A stretch of 64,000 bases of DNA, taken from NCBI GenBank assembly GCA_022494885.1, contig JAGVSM010003405.1, forward strand, positions 1 to 64,000. The letters run 5' to 3'. Of the stretch, positions 32,600 through 43,032 are shown in pieces. The first letter of the stretch is position 1. Each line of letters begins with the position of its first letter. A model generated the notes under the pieces. The model worked only from the letters and a program-made list of their open reading frames with translations. It did not search any database and had not been told where the DNA came from. A program made the translations under genes and the position numbers. Origin of the DNA: Micrasema longulum. Lineage: Eukaryota; Arthropoda; Insecta; Trichoptera; Brachycentridae.

Positions 32600-33060
32600 A
32601 ATAAATTCTTTTATACAAATATGTATATAAAGAAAAAATAAAAGAAATTAAGATGAATAAGTCACTCAGATACCAACATAATATTAAAATTTCTAAATTC
32701 CCCACAAGTCATGGTCAAAATAGCTTTGTCTTCAAAGGTATAAAAAATTATAAAAATCTTCCAATGAACTAAAAACTATTAAAAATAATATATCAATAAT
32801 TAAATTTAAAGTAAATCCAAAGAAATTTTTTGAACACGTGTAAAAACTACATTCAATTTTAATTAGTATGAATTTATAATTGTTTTATGTTTTTTTCTTT
32901 ATATATCCTATATTTTTATTTTGTTTCTCGTGTACTCGTATATTGTAAATTATATAAACTCAGTTACAGTGTTAACATTTACTCGAAGTATAAAAGTAGA
33001 TCTGTATAGATTTAAAAAAAATGTACCTTTTATGAACTTTGTTAATAAAAAATAAAAAAA
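32600..33060 (+). mobile_element. LINE-N remnant, C-terminal block and 3' tail (copy 2)
   Basis: A degenerate frame near 32,653-32,770 reads NKSLRYQHNIKISKFPTSHG, then QNSFVFKGIKNYKNLP. This is the 'TR...L..P....GQ.SF.F.GI..YN.LP' block that ends Jockey-like LINE proteins. The tail at 33,040-33,060 is A-rich with AATAAA. No catalytic part is present. Confidence 0.5.
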
Positions 33061-33605
33061 TATCAAAAATTTAAATCATTGCACTGGCAAACTCAATGAA
33101 AATATTTTTCTCTCCATTATATAAATGTTGACTTTTGTTTATCCATCTTATAGACGATATTAATTGTTTATAAAATGGAAGATCGAAGTCCGAAGGTAAT
33201 TTGTCATCGTTGATAAAATTAAAGCTTATTTAAAGATCAATTAAGTTCACAGACATATGTCGTTTCTGGATATAGCACTATAAGCTGTGTCTGTGTAACA
33301 TATTTAATCCGTTTATGTAATGGATAAAATAAAATAAATAAAAAAACAATGAAAAAATTGCAAAATCTTAAACGCACGCGGCCAATCTTTTCTGAATTGG
33401 TGAATTTTTAATAAATTTTATTCTATAAAAAACGTTACGGTGTTTTTGATTACGTTATCTGCAAATTAGTCATATTAAAAACTATCAAAGTTTTAACTCA
33501 CTGTTCGTAAAAATATTTTTTGTTATAATTTAATCAATTACACCGGTAAAATTTGTTATTCGTGATATAAAATTGGTCATAGTTCTGAGACAATGTACAA
33601 AGTAA
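33061..33605. other. unassigned AT-rich sequence
   Basis: An (AAAT)-rich tail-like run lies near 33,325-33,350, possibly another LINE 3' end on the plus strand without recognisable coding sequence. Confidence 0.35.
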
Positions 33606-33608
33606 ATA

Positions 33609-34086
33609 AAACAATTTATTATTAACATATTACAACAGACATGAAGAACATTTAAGAGAAGGTAATATAGAAGTCTAGGCATCTACAGGGCTTATGACCT
33701 GTCAATGGCTGGTTTAAGTGGCCACTTTACACACTGTGTAACATTCACCATTCTGCCTATATTTGAACATCTATATTCCTTCAATTCTTTCATTTGTTGA
33801 TGTTTGTGAAGTTAAAGAGCTGAAACTTTTATTTATACGGGTGAGATTCATCTAATTGAATAATTTCACCTACATACTAGGCAACGCCTGAAAATTTTAT
33901 TATGTCCATTTCTATACTTCTTCATGGACCAGGTAATTTATCTATAATATAATATATTTATATAGGTAATATATTACCTTCTCTCAAATGTTCTTCATCT
34001 CTGTTGTAATATGTTAATATAAACAGCTCCCCGGGGAATCGAATCCAGTCTCTGTCTACAAAAATTTGAAAAAACAATTTATTATT
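33609..34086. mobile_element. H-family element, complete copy with ~14-bp target duplication (copy d)
   Basis: 'acaatttattatt' flanks both sides (33,610-33,622 and 34,074-34,086). Inside, the left arm from 33,621 ('attaacatattacaacag', 'gaagaacatttaagagaagg') is complementary to 33,970-34,018 ('ccttctctcaaatgttcttc', 'ctgttgtaatatgttaat'). Outside the right arm is a 50-bp extension with 'ggggaatcgaatccagtc', the complement of a pol III B-box-like 'ggattcgattcccc'. A middle part holds the hairpin words 'taggcaacgcct'. No coding capacity. The long target duplication argues for a retro-type insertion rather than a DNA transposon. Confidence 0.78.
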
Positions 34087-34685
34087 GAAGTATTTGAAAT
34101 TGTATCATTGTGGCACCGATCAAATTAAATAAAGCAAGTGTTAATTCTATACCTTTGTACTAGAAAATATATGTGTCTTAGCATACATACATCCGTTTCC
34201 GGGATAATTGATGAGAAAGATTTGACGCCGGAAATAATCAAGATAAAGAGAAAGGATAGGAACCGGAAACATCAATCTATGTAGTCTTTCAGATGTTGGC
34301 CAATGATTATCTTTTGTAACAGTACTTACAGGACGTAAAATTATTTTTTAAATCACTGGTACGCACTTAAGAATTTAATGGAATGCCGATATACAATTTA
34401 ATCAATTGTTTTAATTTGATGTAGTATTAGAAGCCCCAACGTAACTTTAAGGCCGATTTTACACCTCACATCGTGATCGGTCGTGACACGGTAAAATTAA
34501 GGTGGATGGATTGATTTCCACTAGAATAAAAAAAATAAGTATTTATTTATTTAGTGGCTACTCTTAGGTGAAATTAGAAATCGAGTGTAAATCAATGGAT
34601 TGCACGGTGTACTAGTAAGTGAATTTGCCTGGTATTTAATAATAAGTCGAACGTAACAAATAATAAAAATAATAAAGTTATCAAA
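34087..34685. other. unassigned sequence
   Basis: A loose inverted pair, 'catccgtttccgg' (34,189) and 'ccggaaacatc' (~34,264), encloses 90 bp. Nothing else was seen. Confidence 0.35.
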
Positions 34686-34689
34686 ATAA

Positions 34690-35060
34690 TAGTAAGTGCA
34701 TGAGGAGAATATTAGGCATCAGGTGGTTTGATTTCATAATTAGCATTTAAGTCCGAGAACGACACAGCAGCCTTTTATAACGAGCGTCTCGAGGATGAGG
34801 CGATGGACCTGTTTTGGACACGTGCTGCGCATCCCTCGTGAGAACCTAAACCCAAGTCGCCTCTTCTTTACACCTGCGGTCTCCCGCCATCCTGCAAGGC
34901 CGTCAATGACGATCTTTCGGCTTTATTCGGCGGAACTAAGGGACGCGGGATTGACGCGGTAGGAGCCGAGAGTGCTGGCTGGCGATAGGGCTCCTTGAGG
35001 GGTCTGGTGATGTCCATATGCTCCACTTAGGAGCATGAGCGGAAAATAAGAAGAAGAACC
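34690..35060 (+). mobile_element. LINE-I remnant, C-terminal region (copy 1)
   Basis: Reads MRRILGIRWFDFIISI, a stop, VRERHS, then in another frame RRWTCFGHVLRIPRENLNPS and later SAELRDAGLTR. 'RRMLRI.W.D.ITN..V..R ... GHVLR.P' is the C-terminal pattern of RTE-type endonuclease/reverse transcriptases. The 3' end at 35,005-35,058 ('ctggtgatgtccatatgctcc', 'gaagaagaa') matches the end of copy 2 at 47.77 kb (minus). Confidence 0.7.
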
Positions 35061-35061
35061 A

Positions 35062-35120
35062 TGAGCGGGGTTGGACCTTCTGATTCGGAGTCTACGACGC
35101 TACCCACGGCACCACAACCC
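35062..35120 (-). repeat. SINE S2 head fragment
   Basis: The complement reads 'cgggttgtggtgccgtggg' and 'gaaggtccaaccccgc', similar to the S2 head at 14.23 kb. The body is absent. Confidence 0.55.
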
Positions 35121-35944
35121 GAAAAAAGACCCAAAAAATTGTTATTAAATAAATAATAAACGAAATATAAAATTTAACAGTTTAAATAAAGTTATCGTGA
35201 AAGAAATGTAGATGTGCCTTCTACTTAGATACATATGATTTTTTTACGACTCGTATTATATCTAAAAGTTTTGTATTAGAAAATACTTAATTGTCTAATT
35301 GTGATAGTAATATTATCGATAATATTAATGACAAGTCGATAAGAAAATAGAAATATCGATCTAAAATAATTTTATCATCAATATCTACGTCATAGATTTG
35401 AGTGTTTACGCTTATCTTCTAATAATACATCTGTATGTATATCTCCATCTAATGGGTTCCGGATACCTAATACCTACCACAACCTGCTCTGCTAAAGTTA
35501 TTTAATTTATTATTAAAGTCCAATGGATGTTCAAGCATGGGAAGAATGGCCAATGTTATACAGTTGTAAAATTATCATTAAAACCGGGTAATAGATTGTA
35601 ATTGTCAAGACTTCCATTAAATTCGCTTCTCCAAGAGGTTTTCTATCTAACCAAATGGTAGGCAAATAGGAAAAACAAGGTAACTTATTTTTTTTAATTG
35701 GAAAGTTTTGACGGTTTCTAGGTACACTATAGAATTCGCATTTTGCGGGGTTATATGTTTGACAATTCTACAGTATCTGATAGCTTATAAAAAAAATATT
35801 AAGCCTTGTTTTGGCTCTCCTGTAAACCTTGGAAAATGCTGATTCGAAAGTATACGTTTGGGAACACACTCATATGAGGTGTAGTTTTAAGATTCATAAA
35901 AGCTTTACTCCCCTATAAAAGTTAATTTCTATGTATAATATGTA
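35121..35944. other. unassigned AT-rich sequence
   Basis: 35,525-35,640 weakly resembles the H middle region ('atgggaagaatggccaatgtta'). Nothing firm. Confidence 0.35.
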
Positions 35945-36000
35945 TTCTAGCTCATACTAATCATCGTGGTTTTAGATGTGACAGAGTTTAAAGAACATCT
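35945..36000 (-). mobile_element. foldback element end fragment
   Basis: 'ctcatactaatcatcgtggt' followed by 'gatgtgacagagtttaaagaac' matches the right arm of the 4.56-4.95 kb foldback. Only ~55 bp remain. Confidence 0.65.
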
Positions 36001-36002
36001 GT

Positions 36003-36112
36003 ATATTCGTCCTAACTCAACACAGGACTTGAGTTTCATGGATTTATGATTTGTATCTCAATGAAATGTAACATAAATATGTATACTGTAAATGAAATAA
36101 ATAAATAAGTAA
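36003..36112 (+). mobile_element. LINE 3' tail (family G), second copy
   Basis: 'ctcaacacaggacttgagtt' followed by 'tgtatctcaatgaaa' and an (AAAT)n tail, matching 20,930-21,010. Confidence 0.55.
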
Positions 36113-36184
36113 AAAATACAATATATTATATATTTTTTTCACTTAAAAAACATAATATATTAATACAAAATACCTGTACACTCT

Positions 36185-36445
36185 ATTTATCATCGTCATC
36201 ATATCTCTGTCCGCACCCGATGTTACATAGAGCAATGTATTGGTATACTAAATGCAGCGTATATCTATCACCTGTTACATGAAGGTAAGATGATCAGTCT
36301 TACGATTCAGGTGCCAGTCAAGGAACATGAAATATTGCAGTATAGAACCACTTTTTCGAACAATATTTCATGTCGATTTTTCCAGGAATTGATCCTAGGA
36401 CCTCAGGCCCGATAGGGAAATGCGCCAACCACTTCACGACGATGC
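36185..36445 (-). repeat. tRNA-derived SINE S1 (copy c)
   Basis: Full-length like copy b: 'cctgttacatgaaggtaagatgatcag', 'aggtgccagtcaaggaac' and, in the head, 'ccaggaattgatcctagg', the altered B-box complement. Confidence 0.72.
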
Positions 36446-36750
36446 GGACTTATCTTCACTTGGTTTTCTTCATTGGGGTTTCTACCTGACAGTAGTTATC
36501 GAGTTGAAAGCACTCGTCCAGGATTCTAGTTCTATTTTAAACACATAACTGTATTCTAAATCTGCCGGGACACATTTTATTAGCCAGATCCTACGCATGC
36601 ATATTTCTCTTTCACATTTTAAATTAAATTCAAAACGGTATAGAATCGCTTTTGTTAATCACCCTTGAAATATTATATTAGGAAAGTGGCGTTTCGTAAG
36701 TTTTCAATAATTGTTATAATTTTATGCTTCTTGTTGTAATTAGTATACTC
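36446..36750. other. unassigned sequence
   Basis: 36,470-36,560 ('ggttttcttcattggggttt', 'gttgaaagcactcgtccagg') resembles 12,820-12,900, so a longer repeat probably extends beyond both S1 heads. Confidence 0.4.
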
Positions 36751-36754
36751 AAGC

Positions 36755-37062
36755 GTTGCATATATGTACATAGTTTGTACAACCGCAGAGTCCTTAGTCC
36801 GTACCTTAGTACTGTGTACTGTGTTCGCGCCCGGCAACATGGCGCGGTCAGCCGTTGTTTTGTTGTTCACAAGATCTCGAGATTTGTTCCTGTGTTGTGA
36901 GATGATGTCACTGCCGGATCTGCGGCCATTTTCTCAGAAGGCGGTGACGTCACAACGAAGATATGTATGTAATGTGAACACTCGGCTTGAGGAAGTTCGT
37001 AAATACCTAAATACACCAGACGGTTGAGCTCGGGGATTGAGCCGAGTGCTAATTGAACTTAT
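36755..37062. other. GC-richer block with hairpin, possible LTR or promoter
   Basis: Less AT-rich than its surroundings. Contains TGACGTCA (within 'ggtgacgtcacaac'). An inverted pair, CACTCGGCT (36,979-36,987) and AGCCGAGTG (37,040-37,048), brackets 52 bp. A frame of 87 codons (36,764-37,027) has no domain. A solo LTR is possible but no target duplication is visible. Confidence 0.3.
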
Positions 37063-37290
37063 ACATTATTACATTATACATATTATATACACGGCTAGCT
37101 GTTTTACATCTGTATTGTAGTACAATACTCTGGCCAAGAACGGATGGATCAATGGAGAATAACATACAAAAATATATTGATGTTGTTAAATTTAAGTAAA
37201 TTGCGAAATTTAAAAGTTTAAAAATGTCTGTTCCTATTCCTTATCTACATAAAAGTTAACATCAACAGAAAGCATAAGCAGTGAGCGGTT
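37063..37290. other. unassigned AT-rich sequence
   Basis: Nothing supported. Confidence 0.4.
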
Positions 37291-37294
37291 AAAA

Positions 37295-37860
37295 CCTTGC
37301 AGAATTGGTGACCCTACTAACACTACTACCATAGCGTCATTTCCCGCAGGGGTAAGCAAAGAGGATGGACCGCCACACACGTCTATCCTGAAATACACTC
37401 CTAGCTTTTTCCACATTCATAAATCCAGTCAAACATGCTTTTCGGTTGGGTCTGCTTTTGACATGACTCTCATACATTGATTTCCAACACATTCATTTGG
37501 CACGCTTTCATCCTTCATCTGCCGATTCCACGTTTCACTTCCATACATGAGTGTTGGAACTGAAACCCCGCTGTGTACAGCCAGTATAGCTTCGATTGAC
37601 ATATTTTTATTAGCAGCCATTACGCATAGTGAGCCGTTCATTTTGTTGCGCGCATTCACTCTCCTTTCAACAACTTTTTGTTCTCTTCCACCACTAGAAA
37701 ACGTGCTTTGATACACAAATTCTTCTACTTGTTCAAAACATTCATTGTTCATTTTTATTATGAACTCAGTAACCTCACTTCCCCTTTCAAATACCATAAC
37801 TTTTGACATACTTTTGTTCATTACCAACTCGCTTTTCAGGCACATTTTAGAGACTATTTA
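37295..37860 (-). mobile_element. LINE-E remnant, RT C-terminal part with internal deletion (copy 2)
   Basis: The minus frame 37,845-37,429 reads MNKSMSKVMVFERGSEVTEF, then EQVEEFVYQSTFSSGGREQK, RRVNARNKMNGSLCVMAANK, and VPTLMYGSETWNRQMKDES. The pattern 'SKVMVFERGE..... QVEEFVYLGS.FS.DG.... VPTLMYGSETW' is characteristic of a common insect LINE RT C-terminus. After GNQCMRVMSK the expected 'GHVERM...GRPR' part is deleted. The sequence resumes at ~37,385 in a shifted frame with the terminal 'SAYP.GK' stretch (seen as SSLLTPAGND). The same family end is at 11.1 kb. Confidence 0.8.
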
Positions 37861-38125
37861 AGTAACTAGCATTGAGGTATATATTTCAAATCTTAATGGT
37901 AACTAGAGGGAAATGCTGAATCTGGTATCATAACATTTACTGAAGTTTTACCATCTGCAATTTCTGTTTTGTTTATTTTGAAAGCCTCGAATCCTCATTT
38001 ACATACTCACAATGCTGCATCAAAATATATGTATATGTCAGTACAACTGCAGTCGTAGAGGCCTAGTAAGGTAAGTTGTATATTATTTTTTAATTTTATT
38101 TTTTTGGTAAATCATATAAAACTTA
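37861..38125. other. unassigned sequence
   Basis: Nothing supported. Confidence 0.4.
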
Positions 38126-38127
38126 TG

Positions 38128-38235
38128 TGTGCCCCGCGGTGTAGTATCAGCGCGTCTGGCTACATGGCTAATGGCTACGATACAAGAGATCCCAGATCCT
38201 GAGTGCGACTCCCGAAAAGGTTGACATGAAAGATC
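38128..38235 (+). repeat. tRNA-like SINE head, degenerate
   Basis: 'ccccgcggtgtagtatcagc' resembles an A box and 'gagtgcgactcccg' a mutated B box. An A-rich stretch follows. Probably S1-type. Confidence 0.5.
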
Positions 38236-39300
38236 TTCAAATAAAAAAAAAACTGAAGAAATATCTTCTAGATACTTTATAGTGCCTGTTCATAAATAAA
38301 TTTGTAAAATATAAATAAAATAAATGTAATATAAACCTGCCATAAAAAAATGTGTCACACCGAAAAGTCAGTTCAGACTTAGTGGGTAACAAATTCTTGT
38401 ATGTAATATTTAATTATAAAACAAACGTTGCTCTGCAGCACTGAAACTGAAAAAAAAAAAGATTTTTGAAATGTTTTTTTTCAAGTCGCTATTTCTTTAT
38501 CATAAGACTGATACGCTGTAATTACTGTACTAATGTGCTCCTCTACGCACCGTTACGTATACGAAAACCTGGCATAAATATGACGTAAGCGGTTGTATAA
38601 GTAGGTACCAAGTACAAAGTTTGTTATGATTTGCAAAACGTATAAAAATAGCTCTTATTATCAGTTAACCTTTTGATAACAAGCGCGAGTCAAGTAGATA
38701 AGTACTATTGACAAGCACCTAGTAGACATAGAGATCATCTATCATAAATATTGGGTACTTTTACCAAGTAGACTATTTCCAAAATATGGAAAATCAAGTT
38801 TTATATCACGTGTATTGTATATTTATATCACAGTATTTGAACACGCAAAACTTGTTGATACATGTATTTATTTTCACCAAAACGGACTAAAAAATGTAAA
38901 TATAAAATTTCCACAAACCTAGTTCCAGAAATTAATCAGTTTTGAGTAAAATCTATTTTTTATTTTTTATTTTGGTAGACCGGCCTAACTTCAAAAGAAA
39001 TAAAAATACTCTTCATGCCTTCTTAACTGTATCCACATCTTATCATTTTTTTACTTCAAACAATCCGTAACAAAAAATATCGATTCTTGATAAAATTTAA
39101 ATTTGGGAATAGTCAGTTTTGGAAAAGAACCCAGGACATAGACTTTTTTACATTTTATTTATCAAATAATAGTTAAATATAAAACACTATTTATACAAAA
39201 TAAACGTAATCAAATAGTATTTTTGTTAGATATTACAACATAAATGGAGAACTTTTTCGAGAAGATAATTTTGACGATTAGGCGATTAGGCCTTGGCTTG
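38236..39300. other. unassigned AT-rich sequence
   Basis: No frame, repeat or structure could be supported here. Confidence 0.4.
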
Positions 39301-39304
39301 GCAT

Positions 39305-39700
39305 TGGTTTATTCTTATTCTTTGAAGTGAGCGTTAGTGCTACAAGCTCCTAACGTCACTGCGACCTATGAAGATCTATGTGACGGGTCCTCACGAATTA
39401 GCTCTCGCCCTCCAAGCCCACAACTTTAAAGGTGTGAAAGACGAGAGTTCTCATTTCACTAAATCTCCCCCTCCAAGCCCAAATCCATAAAGTATCGGGC
39501 TATAAGGTAAGGGGTGAGCTCTTTAACATCCTCAGGTTCAACTAGTGGACGCCCGAGGACGCAGCTTCTTTTATGATAAAAAGCGACACTTTCACATATA
39601 ATGTATGTAAGTGTTTCCTCATCTAGCATTGGCTGGTTCATGTAATCACTTTGCATACTGTGTATCTTTCGGCTTTGTCTAAAGGTATTTAAGTAGGTGG
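39305..39700 (-). mobile_element. LINE-A remnant, C-terminus and 3' UTR (copy 3)
   Basis: The minus frame contains YIICESVAFYHKRSCVLGRP, then LVEPEDVKELTPYLIARYF and MDLGLEGEI, parallel to copy 1 (CECNALHHKRSLILGGP). The Cys/His cluster is lost upstream. The 3' UTR down to ~39,310 matches copies 1 and 2. Confidence 0.75.
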
Positions 39701-39814
39701 TATAATTCACTCACCCACATCAATAAAGGTTGAATTAATAAATACTCACAAAACAATTGGATAAATAATTTACAACTAAAAGAAAATTACGCCAAAAGAA
39801 AACAAACATACCAT

Positions 39815-40110
39815 CACGTCCTTTTTCGAAGACAGAACGCTACATCATTCTGTCTTTGCATCTATACCTCGCTTCTTCTACATTTATACATCTTATAATG
39901 CTTCACGCCGATTATGACATGTCCAACTTATGACATGTCCATCTTCAAATATTTGTTGGATTTAGTCGTGCTTTGTCTTTCTCAGTCATCCTCATTTTCT
40001 GCATCCATGAACACTCGAATGGTAGATCTTTTTAACAGTTATTTTGCCGTTCGTTCGCTTTACATGTTAACATGACTCAAAACTGCTTTCTTGATTTTGT
40101 CAATAATCAC
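39815..40110 (-). mobile_element. LINE-E remnant, highly decayed (copy 3)
   Basis: The minus strand aligns with 11,120-11,400. It reads IDKIKKAVLSH, then 'catggatgcagaaaatgagg', 'ccaacaaatatttgaagatgg' and 'gtagaagaagcgagg', the last being the 'MNVEEAR' region. Many stops. Confidence 0.65.
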
Positions 40111-40440
40111 TACATACACATACCTTCATTAATTTTTAAGATGTTTTTAAATTGACTTAAATTTATTGTCTTATTTAAAGATTCTTCTCATCGTTTCTTT
40201 GAATCCCTTAAAATATGAATGTGTATATTTATGTTTTTCCTTTTTAAAAAATGTTATTATTATTTTATTTAAGTTTTACACCTGAGCATGTTTTTTATTA
40301 TTTATTTTCATTCTAAACTTTGAATTACTTTTACAATTTTTCATAATTTTTTTACTTTAATTTTATTTTTTAAACAACTTCTATTTATGTTTGTTTTCCT
40401 TCTCTTTTTGTACTTTAATTAATAACCTTACATATAATTA
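40111..40440. other. unassigned AT-rich sequence
   Basis: T-rich and low complexity; possibly the worn 3' UTR of the LINE-F tail that follows. Confidence 0.35.
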
Positions 40441-40444
40441 CTTT

Positions 40445-40550
40445 ATAATATAAAAACTTCACTGGTCCATTAGAGTTAAGTCTAACTGTGTAAAATATAA
40501 AACTATGTAACTGTACTGTATGTTTCCTAAATAAAAGAAAATAAAAAAAT
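40445..40550 (+). mobile_element. LINE-F type 3' tail
   Basis: 'aaaacttcactggtcca' parallels 'gaaacttcgctggtctg' at 1,401. The stretch ends 'cctaaataaaagaaaataaaaaa', an A-rich tail with AATAAA. Confidence 0.45.
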
Positions 40551-40929
40551 ATATAAAGAAATACCTATGTCAGTCAGCCTTACGTGATTCAGGGATCTCT
40601 AATTTGTGCACCTACCATATACAGTTTTAGCACATTTTCGCCCGAGAGATCGCATTTTAACAGCATTTAGCTTACTTTCATTCTTGTTTTTACACACATA
40701 AGGGTCGGGACCAGGACTCCATTGTGAATTGCTAATTTCGCCTCCTGCGACAAACATTCATTTGCCGAAGTTGATCTTTTTTGTGTATCGTTTACCCTGT
40801 TCTGAGTACTCACCACCCTCAATCATTGGGTTAGTTATAAAAACGCAAATATCGTTTTTATCAAAAAAAATATTACGTAGTGAACCGTTACTAGGATACG
40901 CGTGGCCAGACAATTTCGATGAATAGGTA
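40551..40929. other. unassigned sequence
   Basis: Two overlapping frames (40,729-40,926 plus, 40,758-40,952 minus) have no domain. Confidence 0.4.
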
Positions 40930-41035
40930 TTTGAACATTGTTTTTCTGTCACTCTCCGATACTGTGCGAAATAGACAACTGCACGTCGGACTGATTATGC
41001 CTGATTAAAATCGACGAAATCGACAAAATCGACAA
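40930..41035 (-). repeat. K-family 3' segment (copy 5)
   Basis: The complement contains 'gtcgattttaatcaggcataatcag', 'gtccgacgtgcagttgtctattt' and 'gagagtgacagaaaaacaatgtt', matching the copies at 22.6 and 55.2 kb. Confidence 0.65.
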
Positions 41036-41750
41036 AAACAAAATAATCTAAGGTTTTTCCTTTTTGATAATTAAACCACTAAATAATGATTAATACTCAA
41101 GTAGTTATTAACGAAACGTTTAGCAGATATGAAAACAGGTGTGATTAAAATAGATTGATGCTTAATTAATATGGGAAATACGTCCGACTTAAAAGCACCA
41201 TAAAAACATTTATAAATCACCTTCGCGTAAAAAGGAAATACCAGTTTCGATTTAAATAAAAATAAATAATTCAAAAACTTACATTCGTATAAAGTTAATT
41301 TTAATATTAGAAAATTTGAGGTACGACAGTTATCACGACCGATCGTTGACAATACATTTTAAATTTAGCTAGGTTAAAAATATAATCAAAGTACATTGAA
41401 TTTTGCGTTATTTTTATGTGATATTTACACAATTATTTTTACTCGGTAATGGGTAAAAATGTGTGAATGAATTATACTTTATATTTTATCTGGTAAGAAA
41501 ATATAATGTTCTTTATTGCTGTACCAAACAACAAAAAAGCCATAACTAAGTAAATGTAGAAATTAAATGTTTCAACAGAGGAGTAGAAATTATTTTTAAA
41601 GCTGAAAATATAAAAATAAATGGCTTTTTACTGGTTTTGATTGTCAATTTACACAGTGTATAACATTCGCCATTCGCCCTACTCCTGAACATTCGTAATT
41701 TTGGTCTTTTTTTAAAGTTTGTTTTTAATTCCCGTTATCTTCTATTGTTA
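41036..41750. other. unassigned AT-rich sequence
   Basis: The minus frame 41,071-41,352 has no domain. Confidence 0.4.
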
Positions 41751-42443
41751 TCTTTATATATATAATTCCGCTGAACAAGTGATGTCACTGAACTCCTCTT
41801 AAACGGCTTAACCGATTTACGTGCGGTTTTCAGAGAAATATAGATCTTTGCGCTGTGCGTGTTCGTAGATATTAAAATCTTCAATCTAATATGTAAAAAA
41901 TAAGTAAGGAGCATAAATGTTTTATTAATCGATCTACCAGGGTTGCATTCGAGGAGAATGCATTTACAAAAAAAATGGAAAGATGTTGTTTTTTGTGTAT
42001 TAAAAAAGTTTGTTTTTGAATGTTTGAGAACAGCCTTTGTTTTTTGTGGATCTTAATCAGATCATTCCCCTAAATTCCTTAAAATTTCTACCCATTTATT
42101 TCTTTTTACTGGATTTTTGATAATACTCAAATAATATTAAATTCAACACATTTTTAAAAATCGTTTTTCTACATAAGTACATCCTTCTGTTGGTGAGAAG
42201 ACCGAAGTTTGAAGTTTGAAAAAAGAATGCCATATTTGAAAAAAAAACAATATTTTTTGTTTTAGAATTCAACTATAAGCAAGTACCTACTTAAATGCAA
42301 TATTTGAATGTTAACAATTTTTAGTTTTGGGATTTAATCACAAACAAGTATCTGAGTACCTACTTTTCAATGAAAAGTCTTTTTCCAAGCTAATAGCAGG
42401 TAAGCCAACGTTCGGGTAGGACAACGTCTATCGGGTCCGCTAG
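41751..42443 (+). mobile_element. non-autonomous Helitron, 693 bp
   Basis: Starts TCTTTATATATATAATT directly after an A (41,750) and ends GGGTCCGCTAG directly before a T (42,444), matching the Helitron A/TC...CTRR/T insertion rule. Just inside the 5' end is 'ggcttaaccgatttacgtgc', a phrase style common near the 5' end of insect Helitrons. A short GGAC/GTCC stem lies just before the 3' end. There are no Rep/helicase frames. The body is shared with the K repeats at 27.4 and 54.3 kb. Confidence 0.7.
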
Positions 42444-42527
42444 TTTTTTATAAATTTGGAGGTTCCGCTTTTCTTAGATCTTAATATTTTTAACAACTGT
42501 GTTTTAAAAAACCTATCAAATGAGATA

Positions 42528-42848
42528 TTACCTATTACTTTTATTTCGAGTCTTACCTAAGCTCGCGAGATCGCGATCTCTCAGTGATGCGGTGTAAGTA
42601 CACTCGGGCAAATGCGGACTGGGATGTTTGCGCCGGTAATGAAAATGCAAATAGTCCGACGCGACGTTGTTTATGTAGATATGTAGCCAAACAGCAACGC
42701 TAAAAACCACGGGAAACTCAAACACATCTTCGTTGTGTTTGATCTCCTGATACTTTTGTCTTGTTTGGGTACTTTCCGTTGCCAATCTTTCCACGTAAAT
42801 CGTCAATTTGCCAATATTTTTGCAAACTGACTGGCAAAATTTAATCAT
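42528..42848 (-). other. unrecognised 106-codon frame, possible exon
   Basis: The minus frame begins MIKFCQSVCKNIGKLTIYVE and contains FEFPVVFSVAVWLHIYIN, with codon content less AT-driven than neighbouring chance frames. A strong splice-donor-like CTTAG/GTAAGA occurs at about 42,557-42,547 (read on minus), after ...SLRDRDLASLG, so the sequence could be a first or internal exon on the minus strand. A perfect 14-bp palindrome, GAGATCGCGATCTC, is at ~42,567-42,580. I recognise no domain. It could equally be a GC-richer transposon relic. Confidence 0.28.
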
Positions 42849-43032
42849 TTTATATCACATTATTATTTTATTTTATTTGGGAAACCAACAGTTCTACATA
42901 CATATTTATAGTAAAAAACGGATATAGTGTATAAACTCAGAACTAATAACAGATTTTCACAAAGTATACAAAGTTAGTAAAGAAAATATTAAAAATTTTC
43001 TACTGACATTTCTCGGTGGAGCTGCATTTTAA

